From NCBI RefSeq assembly GCF_001598055.1, contig NZ_CP014844.1:3437642-3501641 (forward strand): a stretch of 64,000 bases of DNA, given 5' to 3'. The stretch comes from Cupriavidus nantongensis. Its GTDB lineage: Bacteria; Pseudomonadota; Gammaproteobacteria; Burkholderiales; Burkholderiaceae. Positions 1 to 10,969 of the stretch are shown piece by piece; positions within the stretch are counted from its first letter, which is position 1; each line of letters begins with the position of its first letter. The notes under the pieces are model-generated. The model saw only the letters and a list, made by a program, of their open reading frames with translations. It was not told where the DNA came from and did no database searches. The position numbers and the translations under genes were made by a program.

Positions 1-1479
1 CGGGGCGGCGAGCACGATCATGTCGGGCTGCAGCAGGATCTCGGCCCATTGCACGATGCCGTCGCCGTTGACGTCGCGAATGCCGAACACCGGTGGATCG
101 ACCTTGCGCCATTGCACCACCCACTGCGGCAGGTCGGCGTACGGGGTGCCGACCAGGTGCTCGAAGAACTCGTATTTCACCAGCGCGGCGAGCGTGGGTG
201 CCGAGACATAAAGCAAGGCGATGCAGAACACCGCCCAGGCCACGGAGTTGCGCGTTTCCCTGACCGAGGGCGTGGTGTAGAGCCGCGTCAGGATGTGCGG
301 CAGGCTGGCGGTGCCCACCATCAGGCAGAACACCAGCAGCACGAAATTGAGGCGCTTGGTCTTGCGCTCCTGCTCCGATGCCGCCGGATAAGGTTCGGTG
401 GACGATATCGAATGGCGGCTGCGGGCCAGCGCCTCTTCGCGTTGCTGGTGCCACTGCTGCTGCGCGGCGGCGGCATCGCGCGGGAATTCCAGCCGTTCGC
501 GCTCGAGCGCCTTGATCTCGCGCAGCGGCGCATTGCGGGCGCGCAGGTCCTGCAGGCGCGCGTCGAGCGCGTCGCGTTCCTGCGCGAAAGACTTGGGCAG
601 CCGGGCGATGCGCTCCTGCAGCAGGATCGCCTGCTGCCGGTAGTAGTCGCGCACCGCCTGCTCGGCCGGTTCGCGCTCCAGCTGCCGTTCGCGCGCATCC
701 AGCTGCGTCAGCAGCGTGCCGTAGCTCAGTTGCGGCAGCGGTTCCTGGTGGTGTTTCCACGCAATCATCGACACCGTGACCAGGAACGCCACGATCATCA
801 TGATGTACTGCGCCACCTGCGTCCACGTGACCGCGCGCATGCCGCCCAGGAACGAGCAGACCAGGATGCCCGCCAGCCCGAAGAAGATGCCGACGGCAAA
901 CTCGACGCCGATAAAACGCGTCACCACCAGCCCCACGCCCTGGATCTGCGCCACCAGGTAGACGAAGGAGCAAAGCGAGGCGGCCAGCACCGCGATCGCG
1001 CGCACCGGCAGGTTGCCGCCGGGCTTGCCGTTGCCGTAGCGCGCGGCGAGGAAATCGGGGATGGTATAGCCGCCGTACTTGCGCAGGTAGGGCGCCAGCA
1101 GGAAGGCCACCAGGCAATAGCCGCCGGTCCACCCCATCACATAGGCCAGCCCTTCGTAGCCCGAGGCAAACAGGATGCCGGCCAGGCCGATGAACGATGC
1201 CGCGCTCATCCAGTCGGCCGCAATCGCCATGCCGTTGAACATCGCCGGCACGCGCCGCGATGCGACGTAGTACTCGTTGAGGTCCGAGGTGCGGCAGATC
1301 AGCCCGATGCAGGCATAGATCGCGATGGTGATGAACAGGAAGACGTAGCCCAGCCACAGCGCATCGGCGTTGGAGCGCTCCAGCAATCCCATCATCCCCA
1401 CGAAGCCGAACAGCCCCAGCGTGAACAGGCCGTAGTAGAGCAGCAACCGTCGGCGAAAGCGCGACTGGGCTTCGGGCAT
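1..1479 (-). CDS. Sodium:solute symporter, VC_2705-type (partial, 3' end outside window)
   Basis: Sodium-driven symporter of the SSS superfamily, VC_2705 subfamily. It probably imports acetate or a similar small carboxylate, because it follows acetyl-CoA synthetase on the same strand. The ATG at 1479 opens a frame that runs uninterrupted off the left edge (493 codons seen), so the C-terminus is missing. The first 230 residues hold several hydrophobic spans with family-like stretches such as SDLNEYYVASRRVP and ADWMSAASFIGLAG. From about residue 240 to 370 there is a hydrophilic Glu/Arg/Gln-rich insertion predicted to be coiled coil, before transmembrane segments resume. Substrate is inference; family membership is confident. 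Confidence 0.88.
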   Translation of the reverse strand, partial: MPEAQSRFRRRLLLYYGLFTLGLFGFVGMMGLLERSNADALWLGYVFLFITIAIYACIGLICRTSDLNEYYVASRRVPAMFNGMAIAADWMSAASFIGLAGILFASGYEGLAYVMGWTGGYCLVAFLLAPYLRKYGGYTIPDFLAARYGNGKPGGNLPVRAIAVLAASLCSFVYLVAQIQGVGLVVTRFIGVEFAVGIFFGLAGILVCSFLGGMRAVTWTQVAQYIMMIVAFLVTVSMIAWKHHQEPLPQLSYGTLLTQLDARERQLEREPAEQAVRDYYRQQAILLQERIARLPKSFAQERDALDARLQDLRARNAPLREIKALERERLEFPRDAAAAQQQWHQQREEALARSRHSISSTEPYPAASEQERKTKRLNFVLLVFCLMVGTASLPHILTRLYTTPSVRETRNSVAWAVFCIALLYVSAPTLAALVKYEFFEHLVGTPYADLPQWVVQWRKVDPPVFGIRDVNGDGIVQWAEILLQPDMIVLAAP

Positions 1480-1515
1480 GAGGGGACAGTCCGTGTCGGT
1501 GGGAAGCTATCGTAA

Positions 1516-1551
1516 CAAACCCGCCGGCGCGCGGGTGCGCGGCGGCGGGTT
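1516..1551 (-). terminator. Probable terminator after acsA
   Basis: Inverted repeat AACCCGCCG / CGGCGGGTT (1518-1526 with 1543-1551), followed on the minus strand by a short T-rich stretch. It lies between the acsA stop and the symporter start, so it may attenuate rather than fully separate the two genes. Confidence 0.5.
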
Positions 1552-1587
1552 CAGGGCTCGGCTCCGGCGTGCCGGATCACCGGCGGA

Positions 1588-3570
<1,983 letters not shown>

Positions 3571-3670
3571 GGACTCGTCTCCTGATTTTGGACTGGCTTT
3601 GGCTGCCACGTTACGCCCGACGGCTTACTTAAACCTGACGATAAATCCCTGCGGCCGGCAGGATCAGGCG

Positions 3671-3691
3671 CTGCAACGTGTTGCATTGCAG
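3671..3691. promoter_or_regulatory. Candidate operator in the acsA / DMT permease divergent region
   Basis: The 3571-3879 gap separates divergent genes and must hold both promoters. Within it, TGCAAC-GT-GTTGCA (3672-3685) is a perfect 6-bp-arm palindrome, overlapped by an outer CTGCAA / TTGCAG repeat (3671-3676, 3686-3691). TTGCA-type palindromes serve as operators for several acetate and acyl-CoA regulators, but I cannot name the protein here. About 200 bp on the far side shows nothing else recognisable. Confidence 0.35.
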
Positions 3692-3879
3692 CGGGAAGAA
3701 TCGGGGGCGCGCCGCGAAAGTGCAGCCTTCTCCATTAGGCTAGCACAGCTATAATGCCGCCAGCCTGATACCTGAATGCGACGCCGGCCCTTGCCGCGCG
3801 GCGCCGCACCGACCAGCGCGGACACGTGCCCGCGCACCCCGCCGGCCTGTCGACCGGAACCTCCCCAAGGCAAGTTCCC

Positions 3880-4839
3880 GTGCCCGCCAACGCTCCTGTT
3901 TTCGCTCCCGTTTACGTGCTGTTCCTGATTGCCTCGATGGCGCTGGTCGGCAGCAACGTCGGGCTCGGCAAGTCGATCATCGCGCATGTGCCGGTGCTGC
4001 TGTTCGCGCTGCTGCGCTTTGTCATCGCCATCGTCTGCCTGGCGCCGTGGTACCGGCCCGCGCGCATGCGCCGGGTCTCGCGCGGGGAATGGCTGAACCT
4101 GTTCCTGCAGGCGTTCTTCGGCACCTTCCTGTTTACGCTGCTGATGCTCAACGGCGTGCGCCTGACCAGCGCCATGGCCGCGGGCGTGATCACCAGCACC
4201 ATCCCCGCCACCGTGGCGCTGCTGTCCTGGCTGCTGCTGCGCGAACGGCTGTCGCGGCGCACGGTGGTGTCGGTGCTGCTGGCGGTGGCCGGCATCGCCG
4301 TGCTCCACATCGCGCGCGGCGATTCCCACGGCACCGGCGCAGGTGGCCAGGCCTGGCTGGGCAACCTGATGATCATGGGTGCGGTGGTGTGCGAGTCGAT
4401 CTACGTAATCCTGTCGCGCCGGCTCACGCAGACGCTGGCCGCGATCGAGATCTGCGCCTACACGCACCTGATCGGCGGGCTGCTGATGCTGCCGCTGGGC
4501 CTGGTGCCGCTGCTGAACTTCGACGCCGCCGCGGTGCCGGCGCAGACCTGGCTGATGGTGCTGTGGTATGCGCTGTCGGCCAGCGTGTTCTCGTTCTGGC
4601 TGTGGATGAAGGGCATCCGCCATGTGCCGGCGCAGCTGGCCGGGGTCTTCACCTCGGTGCTGCCGGTGGCCGCGGCCACCTACGGCATCGTCTTCCTGGG
4701 CGAGCAGCCGGGCTGGCCGCACGGCGTGGCGCTGGCATGCGTGCTGGCGGGGATCGTGCTGGCCAGCTGGCCGGGCCGGATCGCGCGCGGCGCCTGGCGC
4801 GGCAAGGCAGCCGGCGCCGAGCCGGAGGCGCGGGCCTGA
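3880..4839 (+). CDS. DMT-superfamily (EamA) permease
   Basis: Inner-membrane transporter of the drug/metabolite superfamily with two EamA repeats and about ten hydrophobic helices in 319 residues. Helix-rich runs include [16 protein letters not shown] near the start and [20 protein letters not shown] in the second repeat, the typical EamA signature region. Substrate cannot be told from sequence; relatives export amino acids or metabolites. I prefer the GTG at 3880, which has AAGG nine bases upstream; an in-frame GTG at 3826 would add 18 residues before the first helix. It is divergent from acsA and followed on the same strand by the UPF0114 gene. Confidence 0.88.
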   Translation: MPANAPVFAPVYVLFLIASMALVGSNVGLGKSIIAHVPVLLFALLRFVIAIVCLAPWYRPARMRRVSRGEWLNLFLQAFFGTFLFTLLMLNGVRLTSAMAAGVITSTIPATVALLSWLLLRERLSRRTVVSVLLAVAGIAVLHIARGDSHGTGAGGQAWLGNLMIMGAVVCESIYVILSRRLTQTLAAIEICAYTHLIGGLLMLPLGLVPLLNFDAAAVPAQTWLMVLWYALSASVFSFWLWMKGIRHVPAQLAGVFTSVLPVAAATYGIVFLGEQPGWPHGVALACVLAGIVLASWPGRIARGAWRGKAAGAEPEARA

Positions 4840-4939
4840 GCGCTGCACCGTGGCCGCGGTTACCGCTGGTAACACAGCGTTGCCATGGTCGCTTGGTACA
4901 ATCCACGCCGATTTTCAACTCCGCCGACCCCGCCCCGCC

Positions 4940-5488
4940 ATGGCTTCCAACCCGATTCCCGAGCAGCAGCCCCAGACCCTGCGGCCGATCCCCAGCATCA
5001 TCTTCGCGTCGCGCTGGCTGCAGCTGCCGCTGTACCTGGGCCTGATCGTGGCCCAGGGCGTCTACGTCTACCATTTCCTGATCGAAGTCTGGCATCTGCT
5101 CGCCCATGTGACCGAGTTCGACGAGAACAAGATCATGCTGGTGGTGCTGGGGCTGATCGACGTGGTGATGATCTCCAACCTGCTGATCATGGTGATCGTC
5201 GGCGGCTACGAGACCTTCGTCTCGCGGCTTGGCATCGACAACCATCCCGACGAGCCCGAATGGCTCGACCACGTCAACGCCGGCGTGCTGAAGGTCAAGC
5301 TGTCGATGGCACTGATCGGGATCTCGTCGATCCACCTGCTCAAGACCTTCATCGACGCCGAGCAGCGCTCGACCCATACCATCATGTGGCAGGTGGCGAT
5401 CCACCTTGCGTTCCTGCTGTCGGCTGTGGCGATGGCATGGGTGGACCGCATGGTCACCCACCCCGCCGGCGCGCACGCCAAGCATTGA
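4940..5488 (+). CDS. UPF0114 / TIGR00645 family membrane protein
   Basis: A 182-residue inner-membrane protein of the YqhA/UPF0114 family (TIGR00645), whose function is not firmly established. Four hydrophobic stretches are visible: around 25-50, 65-95, 135-155 and 160-175, separated by a conserved acidic loop containing [14 protein letters not shown]. The protein starts [11 protein letters not shown] at an ATG with no clear Shine-Dalgarno sequence. It is followed by an intrinsic terminator, so it is probably monocistronic. Confidence 0.9.
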   Translation: MASNPIPEQQPQTLRPIPSIIFASRWLQLPLYLGLIVAQGVYVYHFLIEVWHLLAHVTEFDENKIMLVVLGLIDVVMISNLLIMVIVGGYETFVSRLGIDNHPDEPEWLDHVNAGVLKVKLSMALIGISSIHLLKTFIDAEQRSTHTIMWQVAIHLAFLLSAVAMAWVDRMVTHPAGAHAKH

Positions 5489-5526
5489 GCGCGACCCACA
5501 CGGTCAACCTGCTTGCTTCGCCAACG

Positions 5527-5551
5527 ACCGCGGCCATGTGCCGCGGTTTTT
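5527..5551 (+). terminator. Intrinsic terminator after the UPF0114 gene
   Basis: ACCGCGG / CCGCGGT stem (5527-5533 with 5541-5547), 7-nt loop, followed by a T tract. Confidence 0.75.
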
Positions 5552-5688
5552 GCTTTTGGGCTGGCGCGATCGCCGGCAGCGGCGTTTGCCGCACATTACC
5601 GGCTGTGGACGGATGTATGCAGCCGGGCAGAGCGCCGCCGCTCAGTGTATGATTTCGGGCTGTGTTTCACCGCTGCCCACCCCACAAA

Positions 5689-7212
5689 ATGACCGTCATC
5701 AAGCAAGAAGACCTCATCCAGAGCGTCGCCGACTCCCTGCAGTACATCAGCTACTACCACCCGATGGACTACATCACCAGCCTGGGCCGCGCCTATGAGC
5801 TGGAGCAGAGCCCGGCGGCCAAGGACGCGATCGCGCAGATCCTGACCAACAGCCGCATGTGCGCGGAGGGCAAGCGCCCGATCTGCCAGGACACCGGCAT
5901 CGTCACGGTCTTCGTCAAGGTGGGCATGGACGTCCGTTGGGACGGCGCCACCATGGGCCTGACCGACATGATCAACGAGGGTGTGCGCCGCGGCTACACG
6001 CACCCCGACAACGTGCTGCGCGCGTCGATCGTCAGCCCGCCCGAAGGCGGCCGCAAGAACACCAAGGACAACACCCCGGCCGTGATCCACTATGAAGTGG
6101 TGCCGGGCAACACCGTCGACATCCAGGTCGCGGCCAAGGGCGGCGGCTCGGAGAACAAGTCCAAGTTCGTGATGCTGAACCCGTCGGACTCGATCGTCGA
6201 CTGGGTGCTGAAGACCGTGCCGACCATGGGCGCCGGCTGGTGCCCGCCGGGCATGCTGGGCATCGGCATCGGCGGCACCGCCGAGAAGGCGATGGTGATG
6301 GCCAAGGAATCGCTGATGGAATCCATCGACATCCAGGATATCATCGCGCGCGGCCCGAAGGACTGGGTCGAGGAACTGCGCGTCGAGCTCTACGAGAAGG
6401 TCAATGCGCTGGGCATCGGCGCGCAGGGCCTGGGCGGCCTGGCCACCGTGCTCGACGTCAAGATCATGGCCTGCCCGACGCACGCCGCGTCCAAGCCGGT
6501 GGCGATGATCCCGAACTGCGCCGCCACCCGCCACGTGCACTTCACGCTCGACGGCAGCGGCCCGGCCAGGCTGGAAGCGCCGGACCTGTCGCAATGGCCG
6601 AAGGTCGAGTGGGCGCCGAACACCGAGACCTCCAAGCGCGTCGACCTGGACACGCTGACGCCGGAGGAAGTGGCCTCGTGGAAGCCGGGCCAGACCCTGC
6701 TGCTCAACGGCAAGATGCTGACCGGCCGCGACGCCGCGCACAAGCGCATCGCCGACATGCTGGCCAAGGGCGAGAAGCTGCCGGTGGACTTCAAGAACCG
6801 CGTGATCTACTACGTCGGCCCGGTCGATCCGGTGCGCGACGAGGCGGTCGGCCCGGCCGGCCCCACCACCGCCACGCGCATGGACAAGTTCACCGAGATG
6901 ATGCTGGCCGAGACCGGCCTGATCTCGATGATCGGCAAGGCCGAGCGCGGCCCGGTGGCGATCGAGGCCATCAAGAAACACAAGTCGGCCTACCTGATGG
7001 CCGTGGGCGGCGCCGCCTACCTGGTGGCCAAGGCGATCAAGCAGGCAAAGGTGGTCGGCTTCGAAGACCTGGGCATGGAAGCGATCTACGAGTTCGAGGT
7101 CAAGGACATGCCGGTGACGGTGGCCGTGGACAGCGAAGGCACCTCGGTGCACAAGACCGGCCCGGCGGAATGGCAGGCGAAGATCGGCAAGATTCCGGTC
7201 GCCGCGCTGTAA
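5689..7212 (+). CDS. fumA: Fumarate hydratase, class I
   Basis: Iron-sulfur (class I, oxygen-sensitive) fumarase interconverting fumarate and L-malate in the TCA cycle. The 507-residue product matches the family length and shows the N-terminal alpha domain (ICQDTG with Cys66, a probable [4Fe-4S] ligand), the NCAATRHVHF block and the C-terminal beta domain starting near YYVGPVDP with the swivelling region GPTTATRMD. The ATG at 5689 is used; an upstream GTG would add nine unlikely residues. A strong hairpin terminator follows and separates it from murI. Confidence 0.96.
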   Translation: MTVIKQEDLIQSVADSLQYISYYHPMDYITSLGRAYELEQSPAAKDAIAQILTNSRMCAEGKRPICQDTGIVTVFVKVGMDVRWDGATMGLTDMINEGVRRGYTHPDNVLRASIVSPPEGGRKNTKDNTPAVIHYEVVPGNTVDIQVAAKGGGSENKSKFVMLNPSDSIVDWVLKTVPTMGAGWCPPGMLGIGIGGTAEKAMVMAKESLMESIDIQDIIARGPKDWVEELRVELYEKVNALGIGAQGLGGLATVLDVKIMACPTHAASKPVAMIPNCAATRHVHFTLDGSGPARLEAPDLSQWPKVEWAPNTETSKRVDLDTLTPEEVASWKPGQTLLLNGKMLTGRDAAHKRIADMLAKGEKLPVDFKNRVIYYVGPVDPVRDEAVGPAGPTTATRMDKFTEMMLAETGLISMIGKAERGPVAIEAIKKHKSAYLMAVGGAAYLVAKAIKQAKVVGFEDLGMEAIYEFEVKDMPVTVAVDSEGTSVHKTGPAEWQAKIGKIPVAAL

Positions 7213-7253
7213 GCAGCCACGCGCCGAGACGGTAGAATCTGCCGTCGCACTCG

Positions 7254-7281
7254 AAAAGCCGGGTTCCGACCCGGCTTTTTT
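7254..7281 (+). terminator. Intrinsic terminator after fumA
   Basis: Near-perfect stem AAAAGCCGGGT / ACCCGGCTTTT with a TCCG loop and a run of six Ts. Confidence 0.9.
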
Positions 7282-7311
7282 CTGCACTGTTTCCTGTCAT
7301 CCTCGCATCCC

Positions 7312-8121
7312 GTGAACCCCGCACCCATCGGCGTCTTCGATTCCGGCCTCGGCGGCCTGTCGGTGCTGCGCGAGATCCGCGCGCTGCTGCCGCACGAGCC
7401 GCTGCTGTACCTTGCCGACTCGAAGTACGCGCCCTACGGCGAAAAGCCCGAACGCTTTGTCGAAGCGCGCACGCTGCAGGCCTGCGAGTGGATGATCGGC
7501 CAGGGCTGCAAGGCGCTGGTGATCGCCTGCAACACCGCCACGGGCCATGCCGTGGCCTTGCTGCGCGAGCGCCTGCCGGTGCCGATCATCGGCGTCGAAC
7601 CCGGCCTGAAGCCCGCCGCCGCGGCCAGCCGCAGCAAGGTGGTCGGCGTGCTCGCGACCGCCAATACGCTCAAGAGCGCGAAGTTTGCGCGGCTGCTGGC
7701 ATCGCTGGACGGTGAAAGCCGCTTCCTGTGCCAGGCGGGGCTAGGGCTGGTGACGCTGGTCGAGCAAGGCCAGACCGACGGGCCCGCCGTGCGCGAGCGC
7801 CTGGAAGCCTATCTCACGCCAATGCTGGAGGCCGGCGCCGATACCCTGGTGCTGGGCTGCACCCACTACCCTTTCCTGGCAGGCGCCATCCGCGCCGTCG
7901 CTGGCGATCGGCTGGCGCTGGTCGATACCGGCATCGCGGTCGCGCGCCAGCTGGCGCGCAAGCTCGACGAGCATGCGCTCGCCGCGCCGCCCGATGCCGC
8001 GGGGAATGACCGCTTTGTCTCGACCAAGGATGCCGCGCACCTGCGCGCGATGGTGGCCGCGCTGCTGCAGCGGCAAGCCGCTGCGGAGACCGTGGTGATC
8101 GAGCCGGCGCCGGCGTTCTGA
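7312..8121 (+). CDS. murI: Glutamate racemase
   Basis: Makes D-glutamate from L-glutamate for peptidoglycan. The 269-residue protein carries both catalytic cysteines: Cys73 in IACNTA and Cys183 in LGCTHYP, plus the substrate loop FDSGLGGLSVL near residue 9. The start is GTG at 7312, immediately before the conserved NPAPIGVFDSG. It sits alone between the fumA terminator and a convergent AAA+ gene; between the two stops lie short direct repeats (GTTAGCCCCTC) and no clear terminator. Confidence 0.96.
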   Translation: MNPAPIGVFDSGLGGLSVLREIRALLPHEPLLYLADSKYAPYGEKPERFVEARTLQACEWMIGQGCKALVIACNTATGHAVALLRERLPVPIIGVEPGLKPAAAASRSKVVGVLATANTLKSAKFARLLASLDGESRFLCQAGLGLVTLVEQGQTDGPAVRERLEAYLTPMLEAGADTLVLGCTHYPFLAGAIRAVAGDRLALVDTGIAVARQLARKLDEHALAAPPDAAGNDRFVSTKDAAHLRAMVAALLQRQAAAETVVIEPAPAF

Positions 8122-8169
8122 CCGGCGCCCGCGGTTAGCCCCTCCGTTAGCCCCTCGGTTACCCTTCGC

Positions 8170-10482
8170 TCAGCGCAGGAAGCCCAGCGGCCGGTGCTCG
8201 CGCACCTCGGGCTTGATCGCATGCTCCTGGCGCAGCTGCGCCAGGAATTCATCAGGCGTCAGCGCCTCGCCCAGCAGTACGCACTGGCGCTTGACCGTGG
8301 CAAAGTCGCCAGGCGTCAGGCAGTCCATCGCGGCCAGGTCCGCGCGCATGGCATCGGTCAGGCCAGCGGCGTCGCCGTCGAGCGCCTCGTCGACAAACAT
8401 CGCCACGCGTTGCGCCGGCTTGAGCGCCAGGAAGCGGATCTTGAACGAGAAGCGGCGCAGCGCGGCCTCGTCGATGCGGTCGAACAGGTTGGTGGTGCAG
8501 ATGAAGATGCCGTTGAAGCGCTCCATGCCCTGCAGCATCTCGTTGACCTCTGATATCTCGTAATTGCGCACCGCCTGCTGGCGGCTCTGCATGAAGCTGT
8601 CGGCCTCGTCCAGCAGCAGCACCGCGCCGTCCTCTTCCGCGCGCGCGAACATCGCGGCGATCTGCTGCTCGGTCTCGCCCACATACTTGCTCATCAGGTC
8701 CGAGGCGCGCCGGATCATCAGCGGCAGGTCCAGCTCGGCCGCGATATGCTCGGCCAGCGCGGTCTTGCCGGTGCCCGGCGGGCCATAGAAGCACAACGTG
8801 CCGCGCTGGCGCACGCTCAGCGCGTCCACTATCTTGACCACATCGTAGCGGGTCTCGAGGTGCAGGTTCTCGAGCCGGTAGTGCGTGACCACCGGGCGCG
8901 CCTCGGCCTCGGGGCGCAGGCCCATGGCGCGGTCGGCATGTTCGAGCTGGCGCAGGATCAGCGCCTCCACCGGTTCTTCCACCGGGTCTTCCAGATGCGG
9001 CCGCGCCAGTTCGACAAAGCGCGCCGCCGATTGCACCTGCGCCGGCGTCAGCGTCTTGCGCGCGGCCAGCCCGGTGATAAAGGCATCGCTGACGTCGAGC
9101 CCGCCCAGGTGCTTGCGGATGATGTTTTCGCGCACCAGCGGCGGCGGAATCTTCAGCTCCAGGTGGAACTGGAAGCGGCGCAGGTAGGCCGGGTCGATCT
9201 GCCGGATCGAATTGGAAATCCAGATCACCGGCACCGGGTTCTGCTCCAGCGTCTGGTTGACCCAGGCCTTGCCGTTGACCGACGCGCGCGTGTCCTCCTG
9301 GCCGAACAGGCTCATCAGCTCGCGCGCACTGCCCGGGAACACGTCTTCGACTTCATCGAACAGCAGCGCGGTATGGGCGCGCCCGCGCAGGAACGCCTGC
9401 GACACCTGCAGCGAGCGGTAGCGGTCCTTGCCCGACAGGCTGTTGCCGTCGCGATCAAGGCAATCGACCTCATACAGCTCGCAGCCGGCCTCGCGCGCCA
9501 GCAGCCGCGCGAATTCGGTCTTGCCGGTGCCGGGCGGACCGTAGATCAGCACGTTGACGCCGCTGGCGTGCTGCTGCGTGGCATTGGCCAGCAGCGCGCG
9601 CAGGTAGCGCGCATCGGTCTCCACATGCGGATAGTCGGCGGTGGTCAGCGTGGGCGGCGCGGCCGGGCGGGTGAAGACCGCCATCATCTCGGCCTCGTTG
9701 GCGTAGTTGCCGAGCAGCACGTGCAGCAGCCGGTCCGACAGCCGCATCAGGTCGCCCAGGTCGGTCACGCTGTTTTCGGGCAGCGGCTGCTCGATCAGGT
9801 TGAGCGTCTCCAGCCGCGAGCCCGGCCGCAGCGACGCCGCCACGTCGGCCGCACCGGCGCCGGTCAGGCCGGCCAGGATCTGGAACGCCTCCTGGCTGTG
9901 CGCGACCTTGCAGTCGACCATCACCGCGCGCAGGTCGCGCTTGTACTTGGCCAGCGCGGCATACAGCAGCAGCTTGCGCTCATGGTCGGGCAGGTCCAGC
10001 ACGTGGCTGAGCATGTCGATATTGCGCACCAGCAGCACGCGCTCGCCCTCGAGCCGCTGGGCGATGGCCGCGGCCGACGCGTCGAACACCGCGAACATGT
10101 CCTTGGCGTGGTGCTTGACGTACTCGTCGAGGTAATAGAACAGCGCGCTTTCGTCGAAGGCGCTGTTCCACTGACCGTGGCGGTCGAGGAATTCTTCGGG
10201 GGTCAGGCGCGCCGCGCCCTTCCAGGCGGGCATGTCGGCGCAGCGCGCGGCCAGGAAGCGCTGCACCCGCAGCACCACGCCATACGGCCACACCATCTCC
10301 TGCGCGCTGACGGTCAGGACATCGTTGATATTGCTGCGCAGGTTGAAGCGCGGGCCCAGCGCGCAGACCACGCGCAAGGCGAACTGCGCGCACATCCAGT
10401 CCAGCGCCGAGCTGGACGATGCTCCCGGCATGGAGCGCAGCAGCGTCGATCGGTCATCTTCAGCAAAACGTGTGAAGTCCAT
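8170..10482 (-). CDS. Two-module AAA+ ATPase of unknown role
   Basis: A 770-residue cytosolic protein with two AAA+ ATPase cores. Module 1 has Walker A GPPGTGKT at about 315-322 and Walker B LLFDEVED at 373-380. Module 2 has Walker A at 567-574 and Walker B LLLDEADS at 622-629, with the AALRRF arginine-finger region near 673-678. The first 290 residues match no domain I recognise and include helical, Leu-rich segments. The second module resembles the FtsH/CDC48-type AAA clade (MSKYVGETEQQI). Partners and substrate are unknown, and no protease or vWA-domain gene lies next to it. The ATG at 10482 is chosen; the frame is open a further 19 codons upstream. Confidence 0.85.
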   Translation of the reverse strand: MDFTRFAEDDRSTLLRSMPGASSSSALDWMCAQFALRVVCALGPRFNLRSNINDVLTVSAQEMVWPYGVVLRVQRFLAARCADMPAWKGAARLTPEEFLDRHGQWNSAFDESALFYYLDEYVKHHAKDMFAVFDASAAAIAQRLEGERVLLVRNIDMLSHVLDLPDHERKLLLYAALAKYKRDLRAVMVDCKVAHSQEAFQILAGLTGAGAADVAASLRPGSRLETLNLIEQPLPENSVTDLGDLMRLSDRLLHVLLGNYANEAEMMAVFTRPAAPPTLTTADYPHVETDARYLRALLANATQQHASGVNVLIYGPPGTGKTEFARLLAREAGCELYEVDCLDRDGNSLSGKDRYRSLQVSQAFLRGRAHTALLFDEVEDVFPGSARELMSLFGQEDTRASVNGKAWVNQTLEQNPVPVIWISNSIRQIDPAYLRRFQFHLELKIPPPLVRENIIRKHLGGLDVSDAFITGLAARKTLTPAQVQSAARFVELARPHLEDPVEEPVEALILRQLEHADRAMGLRPEAEARPVVTHYRLENLHLETRYDVVKIVDALSVRQRGTLCFYGPPGTGKTALAEHIAAELDLPLMIRRASDLMSKYVGETEQQIAAMFARAEEDGAVLLLDEADSFMQSRQQAVRNYEISEVNEMLQGMERFNGIFICTTNLFDRIDEAALRRFSFKIRFLALKPAQRVAMFVDEALDGDAAGLTDAMRADLAAMDCLTPGDFATVKRQCVLLGEALTPDEFLAQLRQEHAIKPEVREHRPLGFLR

Positions 10483-10760
10483 GAACGGGTCCCCGAGCGC
10501 GCGATGCGCAATGGCGGGCCGCGACAGGCGCACCGCCACGTCTGCAGTGTCTTTCTATGCTAGCGCGCTTTCCCGCCCTGCGGGCGCGCCCGTGCGCGGC
10601 CGGCGCGGGCCAGGGTGGCCTGGGGCACCAAACGCGCGCGCAGCGATGGCGTGTCCACGCGCATGACTCAACCGTGTTTGGCCCCCTTCCAATTTGCTAC
10701 CGGGACTTGCCGGTATAACGCGCGAGGGCGGAAAATTCCAGTTGCGGCGCACAAATCACA

Positions 10761-10779
10761 ACAAATAAGAATCATTATC
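10761..10779. promoter_or_regulatory. Fur box upstream of the tonB operon
   Basis: The 19-mer here matches the classical Fur consensus (GATAATGATAATCATTATC) at 14 of 19 positions, with the right half AATCATTATC perfect. It lies in an AT-rich patch about 75 bp before the small ORF and 190 bp before tonB, so iron-repressed transcription is the natural reading. The gap 10483-10852 also contains the AAA+ gene's promoter side; the remaining ~250 bp (10483-10740) shows nothing recognisable. Confidence 0.75.
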
Positions 10780-10852
10780 GTTTATACTCACCCGCTGACA
10801 CGCTGCCCCAGAGTGGCGCTCCCACGTCAACCCAGTTGAAGGAGCGTTTATC

Positions 10853-10918
10853 ATGGAATTGCTGCTTAGCCTGCTGGTCGGTTGCGGCATCTCGCTGATC
10901 CTGTTCTACCGCAAGTGA
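10853..10918 (+). CDS. 21-residue single-pass membrane peptide upstream of tonB
   Basis: A tiny frame of 21 codons plus stop beginning MELLLSLLVGCG and ending ILFYRK. It is almost wholly hydrophobic with a basic C-terminus, as for a one-helix inner-membrane peptide. Its start has an excellent ribosome-binding site (AAGGAG, about 8 bases upstream), stronger than that of tonB, and it lies between a Fur box and tonB with 51 bases to the tonB ATG. I do not recognise a family. It could be a functional small protein of the TonB-ExbB-ExbD machine, or a translated leader that sets tonB expression. Confidence 0.55.
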   Translation: MELLLSLLVGCGISLILFYRK

Positions 10919-10969
10919 CGGCGCACGGCCGCCAAGGTGTCGCCGCCGGCAGACTTTTGTTGTTGACAC

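Noticed and set aside
49..1515. 488-codon plus-strand frame over the symporter
   Set aside because: Gln/Arg/His-rich mirror of the membrane protein on the other strand; no family features or ribosome-binding site.
8131..8165. Direct repeats GTTAGCCCCTC between murI and the AAA+ gene
   Set aside because: Only two imperfect copies in a 48-bp convergent gap, no hairpin or T tract; too weak to call.
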